Assembly: GCA_037833965.1 (NCBI GenBank)
Contig: AP031358.1
Span: forward strand, 6,022,001-6,086,000
Length of the DNA: 64,000 bases
Direction of reading: 5' to 3'
Source of the DNA: Marchantia polymorpha subsp. ruderalis
Taxonomy: Eukaryota; Streptophyta; Marchantiopsida; Marchantiales; Marchantiaceae
Part shown: positions 9,301 through 17,403 of the stretch, piece after piece
How the letters are laid out: each line of letters begins with the position of its first letter
How positions within the stretch are numbered: the first letter of the stretch is position 1
The notes under the pieces: model-generated
Seen by the model: only the letters and a program-made list of their open reading frames with translations
Databases searched by the model: none
Told to the model about the DNA's origin: nothing
Made by a program: the position numbers and the translations under genes

Positions 9301-11125
9301 AAGTTGAGATGTCTGTGTCAACTTCTGAAAAGCTACCACTCTCTTCACTCTCAGATTCCCAATACTCGTCAGTTGGTCTATCTGAGTCAGTGGTGGATTC
9401 CCCTCCTCTCGTCAAAGGAACCTTAACTCGATGGTTCTTTGGGCCTATCCTCAAATAGCCCTTGTGCCATCGGTCCGTAGTCCTTACCGCCCTCAACCAA
9501 GGACGTCCCAACAGCAAGTCGTAGCTAGCTTCCTTGAGAATTTGGAATGAAAGCAAAGTTTGCACTCCCCTCACACTAACCACAACTTTGTCTACCACCC
9601 CCAGTGGTCTTACCTTCTGTTTGTTGGCCATACCAACAATTATGCTAGAAGGTCTAGAAGGTTGCATACCCAACTTCTGCATCAACCTCTCAGACATGGC
9701 ATTCACAGCCGATCCACCATCAACCAACACATCTGATACATCATGTCCATTGATCCTCACTTCGATCTTTGAAGCATGTGTACATACCTCCGAAGCAGCC
9801 GCATCCACCACCCCAACTCCCACATTGGTCATGTGAGCCTTCCCCTTAGATTTCCGCTTCTTGGTCCTTGTGGAGATAAGACCTCCTCTTAACTCCTTCC
9901 GAATGGCTGGATTCAAGGCAATCAGCTGACCAACTGTTATATTGGCCTTCTGATTTCCTACATCCTCCACCACGTCATACTTAGCTTGAGAAGATGAAAT
10001 GGAAAAGTCATCCATGCCCAACTTCTTCCTTGGTACTCTTGGTTGACTCACTCCACTTGACCGTGTACTTCGACTTGGCGTGTCCTCCATGAAAATCGAC
10101 TCGTCCGCAAATCGGGCCCGCTTCTTCTCATGAGCAAGGATATCCACTTTCGATTTTGAGCTCTCCCCTTTCTCAAAAGTGCATTGATGAGGGAATACAT
10201 CAATGGATGCTACTCCCTTATCCTTGGCTTGTTGCGTGGCCGGTGCATTGTTGTTGTGCCGAACTCCATCATGTTGTCGAGGGTTAGGACAATTCCTCTG
10301 AAAATGAGGACCTCCACAAGAAAAGCAAGAAACCGCAAAGTTTCCTGAAGGTGGATTTCCTCTTGGAGGATAATTTCCATACCCCCTAGAACCTCCTCCT
10401 ACGTTCTGATTCCTCTTCTCCCACAACTGTACTACATTGATCTTGAGATCTGCTAGAGTCTCCGTGATAGATTTCAACTCATTTTGAAAATCCACACTAG
10501 GATTCGCTATCGTGGATGAAGTAGAAGTGTTTGAAACAATGGACCTTCCTACAACCGGTGGAGCTACTTCTCTAGCCACCAAGCTAGAATCATCATCTTC
10601 TAAGCTCTCCTCCATTCTAATAGCAATTCGAATGGCTTCAGCCTTAGAAGAGGGCTTCTCGTATCTCACCTTACTTCGAATCTCAGGTCTCAAACCTCCA
10701 ACGAAGTTCTTCATGAGCATCGCCCTTATCCCCACCATTGTAGCATCCACTTCGTCTCCGCCCTTCCTCAACACCACGTGGAATCTAGATTCCAACTTCT
10801 CGGTTCTCTCCACATAGGTCCTCACCTTCTCGTTCTCTCCTTGTTTCAAGAAGGTGACCTCACACATCAACTTTTCATAACTTTCACTGGGAAGAAAGTT
10901 TTCGATCAGGTTCTCCGTTAATGTCTCCCACGTGTCGTCCTCCGAATGCTCCCTCTTGTACTCCTTGTACCACTTGAGAGCAGAATCCTCCAAGAAATCC
11001 GGCAAAAGCATAGCCCACTCGTCTTTCTTCCTCTCATTGTTTCCTATGCAAGCCCTCTTGAAGTCCCTAACAAAAGCTTCTACATCCTCATTCTCCCTCC
11101 CATAAAATACCGGAAGCTTCCCCAT
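6359..11125 (-). CDS. gag-pol: Family C gag-pol polyprotein (1,588 codons, open)
   Basis: One continuous frame holding all retrotransposition functions. I take the ATG at 11125 (MGKLPVFYGRENEDVEAF) as start because the upstream in-frame codons lack an ATG. Order: gag domain (about 1-180), degenerate zinc knuckle CFSCGGPHFQRNC (about 268), aspartic protease VDGGSAVNAM (about 470), reverse transcriptase with MPFGLCNAPATFQ and the catalytic FIDDFCVYG (about 863), RNase H with YTDAS (about 1013) and TDHKAL, integrase HHCC zinc finger (about 1226), and DDE core GIDFVGP, LDRGGEF and GLAERTN (about 1295, 1355 and 1390). A GPF module ends it near 1540. No chromodomain is present. The fused gag-pol frame contrasts with the split arrangement of element 1. 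Confidence 0.95.
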   Translation of the reverse strand: MGKLPVFYGRENEDVEAFVRDFKRACIGNNERKKDEWAMLLPDFLEDSALKWYKEYKREHSEDDTWETLTENLIENFLPSESYEKLMCEVTFLKQGENEKVRTYVERTEKLESRFHVVLRKGGDEVDATMVGIRAMLMKNFVGGLRPEIRSKVRYEKPSSKAEAIRIAIRMEESLEDDDSSLVAREVAPPVVGRSIVSNTSTSSTIANPSVDFQNELKSITETLADLKINVVQLWEKRNQNVGGGSRGYGNYPPRGNPPSGNFAVSCFSCGGPHFQRNCPNPRQHDGVRHNNNAPATQQAKDKGVASIDVFPHQCTFEKGESSKSKVDILAHEKKRARFADESIFMEDTPSRSTRSSGVSQPRVPRKKLGMDDFSISSSQAKYDVVEDVGNQKANITVGQLIALNPAIRKELRGGLISTRTKKRKSKGKAHMTNVGVGVVDAAASEVCTHASKIEVRINGHDVSDVLVDGGSAVNAMSERLMQKLGMQPSRPSSIIVGMANKQKVRPLGVVDKVVVSVRGVQTLLSFQILKEASYDLLLGRPWLRAVRTTDRWHKGYLRIGPKNHRVKVPLTRGGESTTDSDRPTDEYWESESEESGSFSEVDTDISTSDQETSSEYSSDDNVQVQVIAAMELLPRPGVKKDPDKVEMSEEEVCRRLSTLRFGPKVTKEEKAKFLDIFRKYIHVFAFSYKDLKHVTLETHRIELEEKARPIRQKQRRINPPTALVVKEEIDKLKEAGFIYEVENSEWVSPIVIVKKKNGKLRVCVDYKKLNAVTKKDYYPLPFIDEILEEVAGHEWYSFGDGYSGYNQIQIALEDQLKTTFTTPWGTFAFRVMPFGLCNAPATFQRFMNRVFEPFIGKFVRDFIDDFCVYGRKADHFDHLIKILQRLEEAKASLNPEKCIFGCEEGLLLGHIISKNGIAVDPEKVTRIMELPFPATLTKLRQFLGMVGYYRRFILSFSNKAHALTNYMKKGVEYELIFKDEAAKTAFEVLKEALVTAPILAKPDWGKPFILYTDASNIAVGCTLSQLDDEKHDHPIAYASRQMVQAEKNYSVTEREALAVIFSLKKFRHYLLGGRFTIVTDHKALKYIFNKPNAEGRIARWKLLLAEFDYTIEDRPGKKHANADLMSRAYDDGGDQSVDDTFPDEDLLVMDTVTTVPEEYKEIWDFISRGEFPQGMHQREKNALVKRCQPYMIMEKVLFHQGADGLLRRAVGRGEALQLMKEFHDGAVCGGHFAGKVTAFKILDAGYHWKGIFKDCVEYCKSCDVCQAFAKKSMKTPPMISVPVLGPFEKWGIDFVGPLNLTPRGNKFIVIATDYLTKWVEARPLKSTNEKEVGRFLYERIITRFGCPLELVLDRGGEFVGSMIQAMLEHFSIKARVTTSYKPNSNGLAERTNYTLCMMLAKDADMDGSKHNWDKRLHAILWEYRTTWKTSTGYSPFRMVYGVESKLPIQFDLTTFTTIQQRLKKSNGAEAIKSRQQQLMELEEARALAMVRVERAQQLQKKYHDKRSGNQNLKPFKEGDWVMLFDAIRYKRARKKFLPKYFGPFIVEKVWGNFTYDIKELGGRHFDRVNHDKLKLFHRRSDSFTPRA

Positions 11126-11135
11126 TTCCAACTAA

Positions 11136-11156
11136 TTTTTTTTTTTTTTTTTTTTT
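11136..11156 (-). repeat. Poly-A tract just before family C gag
   Basis: Twenty-one T on the plus strand, i.e. A21 in the element's RNA, ends about 10 nt upstream of the gag ATG. It may act as an unstructured leader segment or as a slippage-prone tract; nothing in the sequence decides. Confidence 0.85.
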
Positions 11157-11353
11157 CTTTTCTATTGGAAATTTATATGGGGCTTCCTAATACAATATAA
11201 ACAACACTAACTCCATCCTTGAGTAATTCATCAAAGGAAACACAAAAGGAATTGGTTGTTCCAAGATAGCCAAAGCTCTCTCCTCTCCTAGGCATACGAT
11301 GAGTCTTACCCTCATCATCATCTTCTCCATCATTCGAATGATGATCTCCATCT

Positions 11354-11797
11354 TCATTTGGAGCTTGAACCCGCTGAGGTCACTTTCTCTGTTTCAGCAC
11401 TTAGCTTGCCGTCAAACCCTTCCACAAGTGATTCCAGAAGTGCCTTCACTCCGCTGCATTCGTGTCCCGCTGGTAGCCCAATCACTCCGCAATTGTCACA
11501 GAAGGTCGCGCTTTGGGATTCATGTGGCGATGATGGTCCCAAGTGAAGTTTCAAATCTCCCAAGTTCCTCTTGCTCCTCAATCTTCGATCTTTGTTCCGC
11601 AGGGAACAATTGACAACCTTATGGCCCTCCTCTCCACAATAAAAACAAGTTTCACGTTTGACTCTTGGAGATTGACTCACTACTCTTTCTTCAAACTCTA
11701 CCTTGAATTCTCTTGTATTGGAGTCTAAAGACACTATAACATCCAAGCCTTGAGGTACTTTGGATAACCTAATCTTCCAACCTTCTTGTTCACTCAT
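11354..11797 (-). CDS. Family C extra ORF upstream of gag: zinc-knuckle protein (147 aa)
   Basis: A 147-codon frame with an ATG at 11797, lying between the 5' LTR/PBS and gag. Residues 51-64 form a canonical CCHC knuckle (CFYCGEEGHKVVNC), and C100, C103, H112 and C114 make a second, irregular Cys/His cluster. The N-terminal 40 residues (GWKIRLSKVPQGLDVIV...FKVEFEERV) look like a small beta-rich fold, and the tail is acidic and Ser-rich. It probably binds RNA or DNA. Ogre/Tat elements are known for an extra ORF before gag, but I do not recognise this protein as theirs. The spacing to gag (229 bp) suggests separate translation, by splicing or reinitiation; neither is shown. An open frame in a very young element supports it as real. 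Confidence 0.65.
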   Translation of the reverse strand: MSEQEGWKIRLSKVPQGLDVIVSLDSNTREFKVEFEERVVSQSPRVKRETCFYCGEEGHKVVNCSLRNKDRRLRSKRNLGDLKLHLGPSSPHESQSATFCDNCGVIGLPAGHECSGVKALLESLVEGFDGKLSAETEKVTSAGSSSK

Positions 11798-12477
11798 TTT
11801 CCCATAAGATAGAAACCACTCAAAAGACCTCTCCCAGAAACGCTATCTACTTGACGAAAACTGTGAATGAAGAAATCAAAAACTTTTGCTTTGTTATCTT
11901 GCTTTTGTACCCCCTCAACTTCAAATCAACATAACTTCGTCTCTAGACGTGATCTCTCAGTCAAATTTTGACTCAAACGTAGCTTATCTTCTAATACACA
12001 CTCGTACGAAGTTTCAAAGCCTAAATTGAAATACAGAAAAAGTAATCAACTCTGTACAAACTTTCCAGAGAGCAGACTTTTGATACCCGTGAAAACCCAC
12101 TCAACTTCTAACTCTCATATCTTTCTGTTAACACATGATCTGGACCTGAAACAAAAACGTAAATGTTCTCTATCTTCCACTCTAAAATCAATAGAAACTT
12201 TGAAAAATACCTTCAAAAATATTTTTTTCGGTGTCTAAGATCACTTTTCTCTCAAAAAAGACCTATTTACGTGTACAAAACGTACAAAATCACTTCTAGG
12301 CTATCATATGAGACTATTGGATAAACAAAGGGATTTTCGCTCTCAAGCACACTCTCCGCTCTTTCATTCCCCAATGTTAACACCAAGTGATCCCTCATGG
12401 ATACTTTCTCTCTAGCTAGAAATCGAATCCTAAACATTCCGCCTTCTAGATTGAGGTCCCGGCAACGGAACCAAAAA
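11798..12477 (-). other. Family C untranslated leader
   Basis: About 680 bp between the 5' LTR and the extra ORF. AT-rich with many short open frames on both strands and no coding signal that I can support. It contains the PBS at its LTR end. Confidence 0.6.
12453..12473 (-). other. Family C primer-binding site, tRNA-Asp-like
   Basis: On the minus strand TGGTTCCGTTGCCGGGACC starts 4 nt after the 5' LTR. The core CCGTTGCCGGG matches the complement of the tRNA-Asp 3' arm, but the first bases diverge, so the primer identity is uncertain. Confidence 0.6.
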
Positions 12478-13336
12478 TGCAACCTCCGGGCTGACTCTCA
12501 CTCAGGTTTACCTCTGATGGCTTTGTGGTAGCGCATCATGGTTCTAGAAGACTAAGATTCATACTCTCACTCATGTCCCAAACACCTTCTCTTACAAACT
12601 CTCATGTATCACTCCAACTCACACACAAACTCTCCTCACATCACCCTCTTCACATAAATGCAAACACACGTCGATACTCCAAAATACTCAAAAACTTCAC
12701 TCCTTCATTACTGAAACAAGTCCTCACACATGACTCTTCAAACTTGCTTGAGAGGTGCTACTCTACCTCTCTATTTATACTACTTGAGAAGTTACCATAG
12801 TAACATGTGGTAATTTCTCCTAACTTACTTTTACCTAGGTAAGTTTGACTAACCTTCTCTACGTGGCAACATGCCATTGGCCTACCTAAACCTTCTAGAA
12901 GCTTCCGGAATCCAAGGTTGAGGTGGCGACATGCCATTGGAAGCTTTTAAACTTCTACAAGCTTCCTAGCCACTAAGTCAACATTAGACTTAGTCTAGCC
13001 AATCATCTTTCATACATTTAGTCAAACCAATCAAATCCAAGCTTCTAGTCAAATATCTAATCCCTTGGAATCTAGAACTTTTGTATAAGACAAAATAGAA
13101 GTGCTCACTCCTTGTAAAAGACAAAATAGAAGTGCTCACTCCATTCTTCTAGAACTCCGCTAATTACTCCGCCAACTATAGACATTGTAGCTAAACTTAG
13201 TCATGACTAGATAAACTTAGTTATAACTAACTAGTTTAGTCATAACTAGCTAGTCTTAGCTATGCCTTGGCTAATCATCCTTATTCCCTTGACCACTTCT
13301 AAGACTTAGTACATATGTGCAACACCCGGTCTTACA
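12478..13336 (-). repeat. Family C 5' LTR
   Basis: 859 bp; one base difference from the copy at 5477-6335 was found by eye. The right flank GGTC matches the left flank of the element. Confidence 0.95.
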
Positions 13337-14525
13337 GGTCGAAGTAGGTTCAGACGGGGATGGCGAAGACGAAGAATGGCCGGCTGAAGAGGTTATGTGC
13401 GCACGGGTCGAAACTCGTAGCTCCAAGAAATCCAAGGAGCAAGAGCGTGACACTCGCAAGCACGAACGGAGAACCGCCGACCGGACGGGAAAAAGAAAGG
13501 AGAAGACATCCAGCAAGTCCGACTTGCGACCTGCTCGGAAGTCTTCGGCTACGCGAGAAACACCAGCAGTGCGCCCCCAGACGGCAGTCGAGGACGAGCC
13601 AGTGCGCCTACTGAAACGGGACTATGCTCCGGATATCCGCAACGAGGTAACCAACCTGTTGAAGGAAGCGATCCGCACGCAAAAGGACCCACCGCGGCCA
13701 GACTTGACATCCTCCCTTGGGGCGAAGTTGGCAGCCACGGTGGAACCTCGCAGAGCGTCGCCGACCACGGCGACCCAACGCGCCCACTATGACTTGGTTG
13801 AAGATCTCGGGAGTCGAAAAGTGAACATCACGTTCAAGCAGCTCTTGGAGGACAATAAGACGTATCGGAGAATGTTGATGCTTTCGCTACGGCATCCGCG
13901 GAAGCCGCGCGCATCCACATCCTCTCAAGTATATCAAGTGGAGAGCGAAGACCAAGGGCCACCCGAGATCGATGTGGAAATAGCAGGGTGTTGTGTACGC
14001 AGAGTGCCAATCGACTCTGGATCAGGAGTCAACATAATGACGGAGGATACAGCGAGAGCCTTGGGGTTCAGTCAATACGAACCCTCGAAGCGTGTGTTGA
14101 GATTAGCGGATCAGACGCGGAGAATGCCTGCAGGTATGCTGCGCAATGTCAAGACAACCATCGGGGGTGCGGACTTTCGGTTGACGTATATCATCCTTCA
14201 ACCGATGATGAAGCAGGGCTATGACGTTCTGCTCGGGCGACCATGGCTATATGGTGCACAAGTCAGATGTGATTGGCGAAGGCATCGCCTTAAGTTCCCC
14301 CATCCTTCGGAACCGACCAAAACCATTACGGTGCCCTGGAATAGGGTCAGGCACGAAGGAGAGACCCCATCGACAAGTGCAGGTTACACATCGGGCGAGG
14401 ACAGTGAGTCGACCGCGCGATCGGATTCCAGTGGTACCGAATCCGATTACTTCGTGGGATTCGTTGCCTGCTGTTCGGTGGGAGAAGAAGAAGAGCCGGA
14501 AGCTATTCAGCCGGAAGACGAATAG
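13337..14525 (+). CDS. pro: Protease region of element 1
   Basis: Continuation of the element 1 coding region right of the family C insertion. It encodes a charged linker followed by a retroviral-type aspartic protease: the active-site motif IDSGSGVNIM lies near 14009-14038 and the later conserved YDVLLGRPWL near 14221-14250. The tail is acidic and Ser-rich (SGEDSEST...). The RT-integrase frame starts just after it. In Ogre-type relatives the gag-pro and RT-RNase H-integrase parts are also separate and joined by splicing; whether that applies here cannot be seen from DNA. Confidence 0.85.
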
Positions 14526-14534
14526 CAATTAACT

Positions 14535-17366
14535 GTGGGACTGGGAAGGAGTGAGACAAGTCACACTGAGGGCATTGTCGACCCTAGTGACTGTCACGAA
14601 GTACAACTCAGTCCCGGCAAGTGCTTGAAGGTATCAAGCGCAGTGAGAGGAGACGAGCTAAGGAAAGTACAGGCATTCCTTGGCCATTATGTCGACGTCT
14701 TCGCCTGGAAGATCGAGGACATGAAGGGGATACCTGCACGGTATGGGGAACACCGTATCGATTTACTGGACGACTCAGTACCCATACGACAGCGCCAGTA
14801 TCGCCTCAACCCAAAATACTCCTTGCTAGTGAAAGAGGAGATAGATAAGTACTTGAGCGCTGGTATTATTTACCCTGTGCTCAGCAGCGAGTGGGTGTCG
14901 CCGATTGTTATCGTACCCAAGAAGTTGACGGGTAAGATACGAGTGTGTCAGGATTTCCGGAAGTTGAATGCAGCAACACGCAAGGATCATCACCCGTTAC
15001 CATTCACGGATGCCATTCTAGACCATGTCGCAGGACATGAATGTTATAGCTTCCTGGATGGGTTCTCAGGTTACAATCAGGTGTCTATCCGTGAACAGGA
15101 CAAGGATAAAACTACGTTCACAACCGACTGGGGAACTTACGCATACCACAAGATGCCCTTCGGTCTGTGCAACGCGCCTGCCACCTTTCAACGGATGATG
15201 ACCAATATCTTTCAGGAACAACTGAGGAAGTTCCTGGAAATATTCATAGATGACTTCTGTGTCTTTGGGAAGCGGTCTGAACACCTAAGTCACTTGAAGC
15301 AGACCTTCGATAAATGTAGAGAGAGCAGTTTATCACTGCATCCCGAGAAGTGCTTTTTCTTTATGACTAGTGGGATCTTGTTGGGTCATCGGGTCTCGGC
15401 AGACGGCATTGCGGTGGACGTCGAGAAGGTCAAGGTTATACTCGAGCTTGAGCCACCCACGAATCTAAGAGAGCTGCGAGCATTCCTGGGTCATGTGGGC
15501 TACTACCGAAGATTCATACACATGTATGCAATACTGGCGGCGGACCTGACCAAGTTGTTGAAGAAGGACGAGCCTTATGCTTGGGGTGCGAACCAGCAGT
15601 CAGCATTTGAGGCTCTGAAAGCGAAACTCACGACTGCTCCCGTACTAAGGAGTCCAGACTGGAATCGACCATTCCATGTTTACGTTGACACCTCGGCATT
15701 CGCCATCGGTGTAGTACTGAGTCAAAAGGATGACAACAAAAAGGACTACCCGATCTAATTCGCGAGCCGACAGCTGTCTCTAGCAGAGCGGAAGTACACC
15801 ACGACGGAGAGAGAAGCGTTGGGGATGATGTACTCCTGTAAAAAGTTCCGTCACTACCTAATCTGCTACGAGTTTGTGTTCCATGTGGACCACTACGCAT
15901 TGCAACACCTAGTCAAGAAAGCCGACCTATCCGGTCGAATCGCCAGGTGGGTATTGTTACTACAAGAGTTCACCTACACAGTCCAGACCAGGAAAGGGGT
16001 GCACCACGAAAATGCGGATTACTTGTCCCGATTACGGACCCAGCCGACAGAGGAGGAATTGGTGGACGATTTTCCAGATGAAGAGTTATTTCAGTTGTCT
16101 GCAGGACATGAGTCCCGCTATGCCGACCTGTATCGATATCTGCTAACCCTCCAGTGCCCCGAAGGCATGGATTTGGAACAGCGAACTGTCTTTATTCATA
16201 AGGCAGGCCCGTACCAACTCCAGCAGGGGGTTTTGTTCAAGAAGATGGCAGATGAGCGCTTATGCAGGTGCCTGGAGGAATCAGAGGTACCAAGAATAGT
16301 GAGTGCGATGCATACTGAGGAGGCGGGTGGACACTATGCCACCAAGAACACGGTCACAAAGATCCTAAATGCGGGGTATTGGTGGCCGACCATGTTTAAG
16401 GATGTTCTCGATTACATTCGCAAGTGCGACAGTTGCCAGAGGACGGGGAGACCAACGCCTACAACACGCTGGCCCCTGACTCCCATCATGCCTCTAGCAC
16501 CTTTCGAAAAGTGGGGTATTGACTTTGTAGGGCCGATACAACCGGTGACTAGAAGTACACGAAGGCGCTACATTCTGGTAGCAACGGACTATGCCACCAA
16601 AATGGTAGAGGCCAGAGCCACCAGAAAGGATGATGCTGCCACAGTGGCAGCATTCTTGTTTGAGTCAATCATCACACGCTACGGATGTCCCTTAGAGCTA
16701 GTCAGCGACCGGGGCACGCATTTTCTGAATCAGATCATCGAAGATCTGACACGGTACTTCCACATCAAGCACCGGAAGACTACTCCATACAATCCCAAGG
16801 CAAATGGACTGACGGAGAAGTCCAATGGTCTGCTGTGTAAAATACTACTCAAGGTCACGGTGAATCACGCTCACGACTGGGATACGAAGCTAGCAGCCGC
16901 TCTATGGGCGTACCGCACAGCTGAGAAGATCACGACCAAACAGACACCATACTTTCTGGTGTATGGGCAACACCCGATCCTCCCGATCGAATTTGAAGTA
17001 CCCACCCAACGAACGTTGGATTTGCAGAGGATGGGCGCAGAGGAGAGTCAGCTCTACAGGTTACAGGAAGTCACGTTGCTGGATGAGAGGAGAAGAGACG
17101 CCGAAGATCGCACCAGGAAAATCCAGCTCCGCCGAAAGGAGAGATACGATAAAAAGATCAAACCGGTACTCCTGCAGGCGGGTGATTTGGCATTGCTCTA
17201 CGACAGCAGGCATGCCAGATTCCCAGGCAAACTGCACCTAAGGTGGATGGGACCTTACAGGGTTGTCGAAGTCTTCCCGAATGGATCCATCCAACTTGCG
17301 GACCTGGCCGGCGATTTGTTAGGCACCCGAGTGAACGGGTGGCGGTTGAAGAAATACCACATGTGA
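14535..17366 (+). CDS. pol: RT-RNase H-integrase region of element 1
   Basis: Replication and integration enzymes. RT shows RVCQDFRKLNAATRKD, ECYSFLDGFSGYNQ, MPFGLCNAPATFQ and the catalytic FIDDFCVFG at 15243-15269. RNase H follows (about 15660-15960; VDTSAFAIG, TEREALGM, FHVDHYAL). The integrase has an HHCC finger (about 16310-16440) and a DDE core with GIDFVGP, VSDRGTHF and NGLTEKSN (about 16510-16820). The C-terminal GPY module WMGPYRVVEV lies near 17245, and the frame ends at YHM. There is no chromodomain, so the element fits the non-chromoviral Athila/Tat side of Ty3/Gypsy. The region has about one break. Confidence 0.88.
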
Positions 17367-17390
17367 GTGTTCGCGTGGGCGCTCACAATT

Positions 17391-17401
17391 GAGGAGGGGG
17401 G
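17391..17401 (+). other. Polypurine tract of element 1
   Basis: GAGGAGGGGGG lies 2 nt before the 3' LTR start TGTGGTACCCC, the normal place for plus-strand priming. Confidence 0.85.
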
Positions 17402-17403
17402 CA

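Larger units (their letters stand above)
5477..13336 (-). mobile_element. Family C LTR retrotransposon (Ty3/Gypsy), looks whole
   Basis: A 7,860-bp element in reverse orientation within element 1. Its 859-bp LTRs (5477-6335 and 12478-13336) differ at only one position that I could find, so it is very young, younger than its host element. On the minus strand the order is LTR, PBS, small zinc-knuckle ORF, poly-A tract, gag-pol, PPT, LTR. LTR ends are TG...CA on the element strand. The flanks share GGTC (5473-5476 and 13337-13340), a 4-bp target duplication, or AGGTC if the terminal base is counted as shared. Both ORFs are open. It is AT-richer than the surrounding family A DNA. Confidence 0.95.
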
